The notes beneath the pieces are model-generated. The model was not told the origin of the DNA, did no database searches, and saw only the letters and a list, made by a program, of their open reading frames with translations. From Gammaproteobacteria bacterium (GTDB lineage Bacteria; Pseudomonadota; Gammaproteobacteria; DSM-16500), in assembly GCA_021323555.1 (NCBI GenBank), contig JAJONP010000100.1:1-7269 (forward strand): 7,269 nt of DNA, read 5' to 3'. Below, in pieces: positions 1-5,505 of this stretch (positions are counted from its first letter, which is position 1; each line of letters begins with the position of its first letter). The position numbers and the translations under genes were made by a program.

Positions 1-365
1 GTAGGGCGTATCACATAAGGCTCTTCCAATTCGCCGTCGGGTTGCAAACCGCCTTCGCCATCGCTGATCAAACGATGGTGCGTTACCACCGCGCATTCTT
101 TAGCAAAACCTTCCACATGTTTTGCTTCTCGTTCTAATTGACTGAGAGGAATCAGCAATGGAAAATAAGCATTCACATGCCCCGTTTCTTTGATGCGCTC
201 ATCCAATATTTTTTGAATGCGCTCCCAAATGGCATAACCCCAGGGCTTGATCACCATGCAACCGCGTACGGGCGATACTTCCGCCAAATCCGCTTCAGCG
301 ATGACTTGTTGATACCATTCTGGATAATTTTCTTGTCGTGTAGGGATAATAGCGCTTTTTTGCAT
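1..365 (-). CDS. proS: Prolyl-tRNA synthetase, N-terminal part (runs off the left edge)
   Basis: Class II aminoacyl-tRNA synthetase that charges tRNA-Pro in the cytoplasm. About 121 residues are visible, reading leftward from the ATG at 365-363. They match the shorter archaeal/eukaryote-like form of ProRS rather than the long bacterial form with an insertion domain. Near residues 36-50 is [17 protein letters not shown], followed by the [15 protein letters not shown] block and the [15 protein letters not shown] block. The window ends at YVIRPT, the beginning of class II motif 2, so the ATP site, anticodon-binding domain and C-terminus lie outside. The gene is clearly richer in G+C than the AT-rich genes to its right, suggesting resident core sequence. 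The start codon has only a weak Shine-Dalgarno, but homology begins right at it. The call is secure; the subtype is from memory of the family. Confidence 0.93.
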   Translation of the reverse strand, partial: MQKSAIIPTRQENYPEWYQQVIAEADLAEVSPVRGCMVIKPWGYAIWERIQKILDERIKETGHVNAYFPLLIPLSQLEREAKHVEGFAKECAVVTHHRLISDGEGGLQPDGELEEPYVIRP

Positions 366-402
366 GAGAGGCCTAATGTATAGTTTTAAGGTTAATCGTA
401 GC

Positions 403-431
403 ATTATATAAACAAGTGGGGGGCATTACAA
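403..431 (-). promoter_or_regulatory. Sigma70-type promoter of proS
   Basis: On the minus strand, TTGTAA (431-426) is separated by exactly 17 bases from a perfect TATAAT (408-403). It sits about 38 bases upstream of the proS start codon, so the leader would be about 30 nt. No other minus-strand gene could use it. Confidence 0.7.
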
Positions 432-461
432 TATAATGTATGGTACATGTTATACTTATTT

Positions 462-480
462 TTTGCCTTATTCAGGCAAA
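462..480. repeat. Short inverted repeat in the divergent proS/hydrolase spacer
   Basis: TTTGCCT at 462-468 and AGGCAAA at 474-480 form a perfect 7-bp stem with a 5-base loop. There is no T-tract that would make it a clear terminator. It lies just upstream of the proS promoter in a spacer between divergent genes, so an operator is possible. Confidence 0.4.
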
Positions 481-484
481 TATA

Positions 485-500
485 GGGTACTAAATATACC
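485..500 (+). promoter_or_regulatory. Operator-like site GGGTACTAAATATACC, copy 1
   Basis: The imperfect palindrome GGTAC-TAAAT-ATACC lies 87 bases before the hydrolase start at 588. It differs at one base of 16 from a second site at 2641-2656 ahead of the amidase gene, in the same orientation. This suggests a shared transcription-factor site; the factor is not identifiable from the sequence. The rest of this spacer (366-587) holds the proS promoter and the 462-480 hairpin. I saw no convincing -35/-10 pair for the hydrolase. Confidence 0.35.
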
Positions 501-572
501 ATGACAGCTAAGGGCATAGAAAATATGGTTTGTGTGGTTTCTTTTTGAGCAGCCACCACTATAACCATTCCT

Positions 573-578
573 GAGGAG
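573..578 (+). promoter_or_regulatory. Shine-Dalgarno GAGGAG that argues for an ATT start
   Basis: This strong ribosome-binding sequence is 2 bases from ATG 581, which reaches a stop after three codons. It is 4 bases from GTG 583, which also stops quickly, 9 bases from ATT 588, and 18 bases from TTG 597. Only ATT 588 combines good spacing with the long reading frame. Confidence 0.6.
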
Positions 579-587
579 CAATGTGTT

Positions 588-1772
588 ATTAAAATTTTGT
601 TATTAGTATCATTACTGTTATTTTGTTGTATCCGACCCTCTTATGGAAAGGAAACGGCGGATAGCTCTCTTTTTTTAAATACTATCCCTAGTTATTTAGC
701 ATCTCCTACTGGGACATATCATGTTGGATATGTTGATTATCATTGGATCAATAATAAAGCGTGCCCTAACTTATTCCATAATATAGTTAGTAAAGAAGAT
801 TTCAGCAAATCAAATAGCCTTTTCTGTAACGAAGTTTGGGTAAGGATCTATTATCCAACAAATGAAATAGGAAGTTCCGATTACCTCCCTGTTATCCAAC
901 TTAAGGAAACAATAAGCGAATATAATAAAAGTAGCTCAATTCAGTTAGATCAGCTACAAAGCTTTTCTAAAAAAGATGCAAAATTGGCAAATGGAAAATA
1001 TCCTGTTATTTTCTTTGCATCTGGCTACGGTGTATCTCCGCAAATGTATGAGAATATTTTAACTAGCCTAGTGAGTTATGGCTATATTGTTGTAGCAATC
1101 AATAGTGAATTTTTGAATGGTCCTATTAAGCTCAAAAACAATAGACAAGTGAACTCCTATTTGCCAAAAAATAAACAGCAAGCAAAAGACTTATTCGTTA
1201 TTAATTTGCAGGATATGGCTTTTATATATGAACAAATTAAGAATGGACGAATAGAGCCTTCGTTGTTTAATGCAATTGATTTCAAGCATGTTGGACTATT
1301 GGGGCATTCTTTAGGCGCAGGAACTGTAGCCCATTTTTCTGAACGACAAAACGTACAAGCTGTTGCTACTATGGATCTGGCTTGGGATAACATTTATATC
1401 AATTCATGTAAACGAGACTTTTCCGCACCATTTTTAGAGCTTTTTTCATCACAAATTTACTATGCAAATAAATCTAAAGATCTCCCATACCTATGCAGGA
1501 ATGTCATTTTAAGAAAAAACAAATATGTTATAGTATTACTGAATAAACTTATTCCTCAACAAAAGGATTATACAGTTCACATGAGTTTTTCAGATCAATC
1601 CACATTGCAGTATCAATCAGATATGTATAAGGTAATCCAAATAGCCAATAGGAATATAAACAAGCCTTATAGTGGCTTAGGGAATGGTTGGGATATTAAT
1701 AACACTGTAAATACTCAGCTCTTAATCTTTTTTGAGCGATATCTGAAAATGGGCGATACAGAGAAAAAATAA
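588..1772 (+). CDS. Exported alpha/beta hydrolase, PAF-acetylhydrolase (Lp-PLA2)-like
   Basis: Predicted secreted serine esterase related to platelet-activating-factor acetylhydrolase, which removes short acyl groups from the sn-2 position of phospholipids. Numbering from the ATT start (394 aa): the N-terminus MKILLLVSLLLF is a type I signal peptide, with likely cleavage after a Ser-Tyr-Gly. The core has YPVIFFASGYG (strand and oxyanion region), the nucleophile elbow GHSLGAG with Ser241, MDLAW with Asp263, and VHMSFSD with His331. The Ser-Asp gap of 22 and the family-like His-x-x-Phe-x-Asp context fit plasma PAF-AH. Start choice: no ATG or GTG is in frame after the stop at 546-548. GAGGAG at 573-578 is 9 bases from ATT 588 but 18 from TTG 597, and only ATT gives a basic second residue. 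TTG 597 (391 aa) is the conventional alternative. The gene is AT-rich and unlike proS in composition. The true substrate is unknown. Confidence 0.85.
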   Translation: MKILLLVSLLLFCCIRPSYGKETADSSLFLNTIPSYLASPTGTYHVGYVDYHWINNKACPNLFHNIVSKEDFSKSNSLFCNEVWVRIYYPTNEIGSSDYLPVIQLKETISEYNKSSSIQLDQLQSFSKKDAKLANGKYPVIFFASGYGVSPQMYENILTSLVSYGYIVVAINSEFLNGPIKLKNNRQVNSYLPKNKQQAKDLFVINLQDMAFIYEQIKNGRIEPSLFNAIDFKHVGLLGHSLGAGTVAHFSERQNVQAVATMDLAWDNIYINSCKRDFSAPFLELFSSQIYYANKSKDLPYLCRNVILRKNKYVIVLLNKLIPQQKDYTVHMSFSDQSTLQYQSDMYKVIQIANRNINKPYSGLGNGWDINNTVNTQLLIFFERYLKMGDTEKK

Positions 1773-1861
1773 TGGCAGCATCTCTAGAAAATGAGACCAG
1801 CTCAATGTTTGCGACACCGTGGCAACAATTTCTTTTTCCAATTATTTGGGCCATTTCATAA
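1772..1861 (+). pseudogene. 29-residue stub overlapping the hydrolase stop codon (possible truncated gene)
   Basis: The hydrolase stop and this ATG overlap in the sequence TAATG, the usual arrangement for translational coupling, with a weak purine-rich ribosome site (GAGAAAAA) before it. The peptide has a polar first half and a short hydrophobic end (FLFPIIWAIS), then stops at 1859-1861. It looks like the beginning of a membrane protein whose remainder is missing. The toxin-antitoxin operon begins 23 bases further on, which would fit truncation by insertion of that module. It may equally be a chance ORF; no family is recognised. Confidence 0.3.
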
Positions 1862-1884
1862 TTGCATCTACAAATTAATATCTA

Positions 1885-2175
1885 TTATACAAAATCTGCT
1901 TCTCTGTAATGGCGAACATGAACAATGTAAATGGTTTCAGCCTCAATCCGATATCGTAATACATAGCCACCACCACCAAAGCGAGTAAGTAAGTCTCGGA
2001 ATGATGGTAAATTTTGAACAGGCTTACCCATTAAAGGCGTTTCAATTAATCTTTGAACGGCAATTTTAATGGCCTCAGCTGCTTTTTGAGCGGCAGTACG
2101 ATTTTCCTTAGCTATAAATTCTCTTAACCTTACAATATCCTCCACAGCACTATTTAGCCAAACTATTCCCATCAT
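1885..2175 (-). CDS. RelE/ParE-superfamily toxin
   Basis: A 96-residue toxin of a type II toxin-antitoxin pair. ParE-type members poison DNA gyrase and RelE-type members cleave mRNA; which applies here cannot be read from the sequence. The order of elements fits the fold: a helical hairpin at residues 10-45 (VEDIVRLREFIAKEN, then AAQKAAEAIKIAVQRLIE), TPLMGKPV, the strand region FRDLLTRFGGGGYVLRYRIE, and a final strand IYIVHVRHYREADF with the family's conserved basic end. The start ATGATG overlaps the antitoxin stop by four bases (ATGA), so the two are translated together. Either of the first two Met codons could be used. Confidence 0.88.
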   Translation of the reverse strand: MMGIVWLNSAVEDIVRLREFIAKENRTAAQKAAEAIKIAVQRLIETPLMGKPVQNLPSFRDLLTRFGGGGYVLRYRIEAETIYIVHVRHYREADFV

Positions 2176-2453
2176 TCTGGCTTAGTATCCCCGTCATCTG
2201 TTCCCCAGGTATTAAGCCATTTAACAACCGCATCATGACTAATCACTTTTCCTTGCCCAAACTCCTCTTGCCAACGCGCTAAAGTTTCATGGTTTAGCGC
2301 TTCATTATATTCTTCTTGTTCGAGGTAACGGACTATAGCTTCCTTCATTAACCAGTGCGGAGAGCGGTGTTTTATTTCTCCTAAGCGCGTCAACCGATCG
2401 CTGATATCAGAATCAAGCTTTACGACCTTAGGTATAGTATGAGCAGCAGACAT
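2172..2453 (-). CDS. Ribbon-helix-helix antitoxin, ParD/CopG-like
   Basis: A 93-residue antitoxin and autorepressor, partner of the toxin at 1885-2175. Residues 8-50 form a ribbon-helix-helix: the strand PKVVKLDSD, a first helix around SDRLTRLGEIK, a turn at HRSP, and a second helix LMKEAIVRYLEQEE. The acidic, Trp-containing C-terminal half (RWQEEFGQGK ... VKWLNTWGT) is the expected toxin-binding tail. The ATG at 2453-2451 has a strong GGAGG (plus-strand CCTCC at 2458-2462) 4 bases upstream. Antitoxin-first order and the 4-base overlap with the toxin are typical of parDE-type operons. Confidence 0.88.
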   Translation of the reverse strand: MSAAHTIPKVVKLDSDISDRLTRLGEIKHRSPHWLMKEAIVRYLEQEEYNEALNHETLARWQEEFGQGKVISHDAVVKWLNTWGTDDGDTKPE

Positions 2454-2479
2454 ACGGCCTCCGATAAAAATTTACTGTC

Positions 2480-2506
2480 ATACTAAGTATAACTTGGTAT
2501 TACCAA
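2480..2506. promoter_or_regulatory. Paired palindromes: probable autoregulatory operator of the TA operon
   Basis: TTGGTATTACCAA (2494-2506) is a perfect 6-bp-arm palindrome around one central base, located between -35 and -10. ATACTAAGTAT (2480-2490) is a second perfect palindrome with 5-bp arms, overlapping the -10. Their centres are 15 bases apart. Ribbon-helix-helix antitoxins normally repress by binding such repeats cooperatively; the assignment to this antitoxin is inference from position. Confidence 0.55.
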
Positions 2507-2514
2507 AAAAGCAA
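2486..2514 (-). promoter_or_regulatory. Promoter of the toxin-antitoxin operon
   Basis: On the minus strand, TTGCTT (2514-2509) and TATACT (2491-2486) are separated by 17 bases, about 33 bases upstream of the antitoxin start. The spacer contains a perfect palindrome (next entry), so the promoter is built to be repressed by a bound dimer. Confidence 0.6.
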
Positions 2515-2640
2515 GCATTTAAATCCTTTGGTTTTATCTTTATCATAGCTATAGTGCATTGTTATATAATGATTTTTTATACTTTTCAAAGTTAGACAAT
2601 AAATTCCCAAATATCATTGCTTCTCCTTCAGATAAAGAGG

Positions 2641-2656
2641 GGGTATTAAATATACC
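2641..2656 (+). promoter_or_regulatory. Operator-like site GGGTATTAAATATACC, copy 2
   Basis: The clean palindrome GGTAT-TAAAT-ATACC lies 141 bases before the amidase start and 29 bases before its likely -10. It matches the site at 485-500 in 15 of 16 bases. The rest of the 2515-2797 spacer is AT-rich and holds a second TATAAT (2565-2570) without a good -35, and no ORF I would defend. Confidence 0.4.
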
Positions 2657-2681
2657 GCCAAAACGTATATATTGTAGTTTT

Positions 2682-2690
2682 TGATATAAT
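2682..2690 (+). promoter_or_regulatory. Extended -10 promoter ahead of the amidase gene
   Basis: TGATATAAT gives a TG-N extended -10 joined to a perfect TATAAT (2685-2690). No good -35 lies 16-18 bases upstream, which extended -10 promoters tolerate. Transcription would start near 2697, exactly where the hairpin 2697-2724 begins, leaving a leader of about 100 nt. Confidence 0.45.
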
Positions 2691-2696
2691 CGCCTA

Positions 2697-2738
2697 TCCT
2701 GGCAAAATCTTAACTTGCCCAGGAGATCAACTCAATCT
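2697..2738. repeat. Hairpin element with conserved tail, copy A (amidase leader)
   Basis: TCCTGGCAA (2697-2705) pairs with TTGCCCAGGA (2715-2724), a 9-bp stem with one bulged base and a 9-base loop. It is followed by GATCAACTCAATCT (2725-2738). The tail, and less exactly the hairpin, recur at 4995-5039 next to csrA, so this may be a diverged dispersed element. At the 5' end of the amidase mRNA it could also act as a stabilising or regulatory structure. Confidence 0.45.
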
Positions 2739-2797
2739 GTACTGCTTCCGAGTGATACCAAAACTTAAGAATATGAACTATTGACAAGAGAAAAACC

Positions 2798-4246
2798 ATG
2801 GAAATATATCAACTATCCGCTAGTGAAATTATTAAAAAAATAGCCAACAAAGACCTTACTGCGAGACAGGTTGCTGAAGCGTTTATTACAAGGATAAAAG
2901 AAGTCAATCCACAGCTTAATGCTGTACACCAAGTTGATACCGTTAGAATATTGCATGCAGCGGATGAAGCGGATCAGGCTATTTTAATGGGAAAACCTTT
3001 AGGAAAACTTCATGGATTACCTATAACCATAAAAGATACGTGTGAAATTTCAGGATTTATTGTTGGAAAAGGATATCCCTACTTTTTAAAATCTGCAATT
3101 AAGGATTCTACAATTGTGAGTCGGTTAAGATCTGAAGGTGCAATTATTTTGGGAGTTACTAATGTACCTGAGTTATTATTTGCTTATGAAACCGATAACC
3201 GCACACATGGCCGAACAAATAATCCATATGATTTAGCACGCACACCCGGAGGAAGTAGTGGTGGAGAAGCTGCGCTTCTTGCTGTAGGCGGATCTCCGCT
3301 TGGAATTGGTTCTGATGCTGGAGGTAGTATAAGGCAACCCGCACATTATTGTGGTATATGCGCACATAAACCAACACACGGCTTGCTTCCTTTTACTGGA
3401 GATATTCCATTTGATGGTGCAGCAGGATTGGTAGCTTCTTTATTAACAATGGGCCCTATGGGACGTTATATAGAAGACTTGATGTTGATGATGGAAGTTA
3501 TCTCTGGTGGAGATGTACTTGATCCTTATGTGCCCCCTGTAAACTTTAAGCGCTCCGCTCTTCCGCTTGATTTATCTGCATTAAAAATTGCATATTATAT
3601 TGAAAATCCATTTGCGCCTCCTACTACAGAAACGGAAGGTGCTGTCATGAAAGCGGTGCAGGCACTGACAGCTGAGGGAGCAGAATTATACCGCGATTTC
3701 CCTAAACTATTAGAAGAAACATATAGGCTTCATTGGGAAACCTTTTTTTTAGGAGGAGATAAGGGTGCTGGTTTAAAAGAACTATTCAAAAAATTTAAAG
3801 ATGTGGAATTAACTCCACTATTAAAAAAAATAATAATTGAAGCCGAAAAGTGCTCGTTTACATTGACCGAATTACGTCAACGGTTGGTTGAAGTTGAGCA
3901 ATTCCGATATGAGATGTTAAATTGGATGGAGGTTAATGGTTATGATGTCGTTATCTCTCCTGTGGCTTCTACTCCAGCAAGATATCATGGAGAAACTTTT
4001 GAGCATATTCATGATTTTGAGTACGTTCGCGCCCATAATCTCACAAGGTGGCCAGCAACCATTGTACCTATCAGTTACGCGACGAATGGGTTACCCATCG
4101 CAGTTCAAATAGCCGCAAAGCCTTGGCATGATCATTTATCATTGGCTGTTGCGCAAGTTCTGCAAAATAAGTTTGGTGTTTTTCCTTGCCCAGAAATTAA
4201 GCCAGATACGCTTACGATTAGTCCAACATTAACGGGGCAGTTATAA
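2798..4246 (+). CDS. Amidase-signature family amidase
   Basis: A 482-residue cytoplasmic amide hydrolase with the Ser-cisSer-Lys mechanism. The catalytic residues are visible: Lys79 in LPITIKDTC, cis-Ser153 in TPGGSSGGEAAL, and nucleophile Ser177 in GSDAGGSIRQPA. The 24-residue gap between the serines is the family norm. The NNPYDLARTPGGSSGG and PAHYCGICAHKPTHG segments resemble the fatty-acid-amide-hydrolase-like branch. It is unlikely to be the GatA subunit, because no gatB or gatC adjoins it and the GatA-type motifs between Lys and cis-Ser are absent. No signal peptide is seen. The ATG at 2798 has a modest AAGAG (2786-2790) 7 bases upstream, and the family match begins within the first residues. 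It is transcribed alone or with the downstream CMD gene; that gene seems to have its own promoter. The substrate is not predictable. Confidence 0.9.
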   Translation: MEIYQLSASEIIKKIANKDLTARQVAEAFITRIKEVNPQLNAVHQVDTVRILHAADEADQAILMGKPLGKLHGLPITIKDTCEISGFIVGKGYPYFLKSAIKDSTIVSRLRSEGAIILGVTNVPELLFAYETDNRTHGRTNNPYDLARTPGGSSGGEAALLAVGGSPLGIGSDAGGSIRQPAHYCGICAHKPTHGLLPFTGDIPFDGAAGLVASLLTMGPMGRYIEDLMLMMEVISGGDVLDPYVPPVNFKRSALPLDLSALKIAYYIENPFAPPTTETEGAVMKAVQALTAEGAELYRDFPKLLEETYRLHWETFFLGGDKGAGLKELFKKFKDVELTPLLKKIIIEAEKCSFTLTELRQRLVEVEQFRYEMLNWMEVNGYDVVISPVASTPARYHGETFEHIHDFEYVRAHNLTRWPATIVPISYATNGLPIAVQIAAKPWHDHLSLAVAQVLQNKFGVFPCPEIKPDTLTISPTLTGQL

Positions 4247-4308
4247 GGATATATTGTTAGTGCAATGGATGTTATAAAAAGTGTAAGCTAGATTGTTTGC
4301 CATAAACC

Positions 4309-4337
4309 TTGCATCAGATTTGTTTTTTTCGTATTAT
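4309..4337 (+). promoter_or_regulatory. Promoter of the CMD-domain gene
   Basis: TTGCAT (4309-4314) and TATTAT (4332-4337) are separated by 17 bases, placing the start of transcription near 4344 and a leader of about 26 nt. GTAGATACTAC (4340-4350), with 4-bp inverted arms at the start site, could be an operator. The strong AAAGGA (4355-4360) is 9 bases before the ATG at 4370. Confidence 0.45.
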
Positions 4338-4369
4338 CAGTAGATACTACCGAAAAAGGACAGCTGTAT

Positions 4370-4990
4370 ATGGAAGAAGATAAGAACAATAGAAAAAGTT
4401 TATCTAGAATGATGAATCTATTGTATGGTGAGGCTGAAGCAAAAAGAGTCTATGACCGTTGTGAAGAAGTAGATCCCTGGTTTAACCAGTATGTGCAGAA
4501 ATTTATTTATGATGCCATATGGACGCTGGAGCCATTATCATTACCAGAGAAAAGTATGGTAACTGTGGTTTGCCTAGCTACTTTAGGTAAAAAGGAACAG
4601 TTGCATATTCATTTGAAAGGGTGTTTCAATCTGGGTTGTAATAGAGAACAAATAGATAATCTGTTTGATTATCTATTACAGCAAGGGTATATAACGTCTA
4701 CTGCCGCTTCTCTACGTGTACTTGCTGAGACGCAATTAATATCGCAAATCGTGCCAGAGACTTCCTCCGATTCATTTAAGCTTTCTGCCAGAAATAAAGC
4801 ATTGGTCGATGTTGCTTGTCATGCAGCCTTGGGAAATAATGACACTACCAAGAAATGCTTTGAAAAGATTCTGCGGTCTGAAATCTTGCCTCAAGAATAT
4901 ATAAGCGGGACATTAAGGCAAATTATGCCCTATGCAGGCTGTCCGTGTACTATGACTGGTTTTGCATTGTTAAAAGAAATAACGTTATAA
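4370..4990 (+). CDS. Tandem carboxymuconolactone-decarboxylase-domain protein
   Basis: A 206-residue cytoplasmic protein with two CMD/AhpD-like helical domains in tandem. The first, about residues 36-122, carries LSLPEKSMVTVVCLATLGKK followed by HIHLKGCFNLGC and EQID, the pattern of gamma-CMD proteins. The second, about 137-206, repeats it as LSARNKALVDVACHAALGNN and ends with MPYAGCPCTM. The second copy lacks the His of the HLxG motif, so only the first may be catalytically competent. Neither copy has the CxxC of AhpD peroxidase-reductases. The family includes decarboxylases, lactone-processing enzymes and thiol-dependent antioxidant proteins, so no reaction is assigned. It begins 123 bases after the amidase with its own promoter and ribosome site. 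Confidence 0.8.
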   Translation: MEEDKNNRKSLSRMMNLLYGEAEAKRVYDRCEEVDPWFNQYVQKFIYDAIWTLEPLSLPEKSMVTVVCLATLGKKEQLHIHLKGCFNLGCNREQIDNLFDYLLQQGYITSTAASLRVLAETQLISQIVPETSSDSFKLSARNKALVDVACHAALGNNDTTKKCFEKILRSEILPQEYISGTLRQIMPYAGCPCTMTGFALLKEITL

Positions 4991-4994
4991 GCTT

Positions 4995-5039
4995 CGCCAA
5001 AGCAAATTTTTATCCTTGCTCTGGCGATCAGCTCGATCT
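4995..5039. repeat. Intergenic hairpin with conserved tail, copy B (between convergent genes)
   Basis: CGCCAAAGCAA (4995-5005) and TTGCTCTGGCG (5016-5026) form an 11-bp stem with a single A-C mismatch on the plus strand, which is a U-G wobble in the minus-strand RNA. The loop is 10 bases. GATCAGCTCGATCT (5026-5039) follows and touches the csrA stop codon; it matches the tail of copy A at 12 of 14 positions. No T-tract follows on either strand, so it is a poor intrinsic terminator, although its place between convergent stop codons suggests 3'-end formation or protection. Confidence 0.5.
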
Positions 5040-5225
5040 TTAACCCGCGTCATCCGACTCCTCTAATTCCGCTTGAATCTTCTCGTATATCTCTTGCCTA
5101 TGTATTGAAATATCCGGAGGCGCTTCGATGCCAAGCTTCACAGTGCCGCCTGTATCCAATACCCGAATGATAATGTCATCTCCTATGACGATGCTCTCGC
5201 CTATACGTCGTGTTAAAATCAGCAT
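5040..5225 (-). CDS. csrA: CsrA-family mRNA-binding translational regulator
   Basis: A 61-residue homodimeric RNA-binding protein that recognises GGA motifs near ribosome sites and controls translation or mRNA stability. The family core is obvious: [18 protein letters not shown], then [23 protein letters not shown]. It keeps the N-terminal RNA-binding strand (Leu4, Arg6, Arg7) and the essential Arg of the HRxEIY motif (Arg43). Compared with E. coli CsrA, the loop around DTGGT is one residue shorter and the tail is acidic (EESDD), suggesting a paralog rather than the canonical copy. The ATG at 5225-5223 is preceded by AAGGAG (plus-strand 5236-5241) with a 10-base gap; this site contains GGA, so autoregulation is possible. 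The upstream sequence is very AT-rich, and I found no convincing promoter. Confidence 0.95.
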   Translation of the reverse strand: MLILTRRIGESIVIGDDIIIRVLDTGGTVKLGIEAPPDISIHRQEIYEKIQAELEESDDAG

Positions 5226-5442
5226 TTTCTTTTCTCTCCTTTTTTATAGCTACTCAACAAAAGAAAATAAAAATAGGATCTCTCTTCATTGAGAACTAAA
5301 ATTTAAAAAATAAAATCAATTGTGCCAATCATGCGTCGTTGGGAAATGGCGGGCCACGCCCACCATAAGGAACGCAATATGCGCGTCTAAAAAAGCCCAC
5401 CTTAAGTTTTCTCCTTGGTTTAGTATCTATTTAGATAAATGC

Positions 5443-5499
5443 GTAGGGGCAGGCCCCCGTGCCTGCCCTAGTGGGGCAACCACAGGGGGTTGCCCCTAC
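5443..5499. repeat. GC-rich REP-like cruciform
   Basis: Outer arms GTAGGGGCA (5443-5451) and TGCCCCTAC (5491-5499) enclose two further hairpins: GGGCAGG...CCTGCCC (5447-5467) and GGGGCAACC...GGTTGCCCC (5473-5496). Sequences of this style (GTAGGGGCA..., GGTTGCCCCTAC) are, from memory, common short palindromic repeats in many bacterial genomes. Its G+C content stands out sharply from the AT-rich flanks, which marks it as an insertion. Confidence 0.7.
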
Positions 5500-5505
5500 A
5501 CTAAA

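Noticed and set aside
138..383. 81-codon plus-strand frame at the left edge
   Set aside because: It is antisense to the clearly conserved proS reading frame and has no ribosome site or recognisable domain.
1157..1393. 78-codon minus-strand frame inside the PAF-AH-like gene
   Set aside because: It lies opposite the conserved catalytic Ser and Asp region of the hydrolase; it is a shadow frame.
1791..1988. 65-codon plus-strand frame after the hydrolase
   Set aside because: It runs into the antisense of the toxin gene. It has no ribosome site and a His/Gln-rich composition typical of a chance frame.
2781..2810. Perfect TTGACA (2781-2786) followed 18 bases later by TATATC
   Set aside because: The transcript would start inside the amidase coding sequence, after its start codon, so it is unlikely to be the gene's promoter.
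3159..3377. 72-codon minus-strand frame inside the amidase gene
   Set aside because: It is antisense to the catalytic GGSSGG and GSDAGGS motifs; it is a shadow.
2798..4246. GatA subunit of the Glu/Asp-tRNA amidotransferase
   Set aside because: Length and the catalytic triad fit, but gatB and gatC are not adjacent and the segments between the catalytic Lys and cis-Ser are those of general amidases.
5242..5247. TATAAA on the minus strand just before the csrA ribosome site
   Set aside because: Transcription would begin inside the Shine-Dalgarno and there is no supporting -35; the sequence is simply AT-rich.
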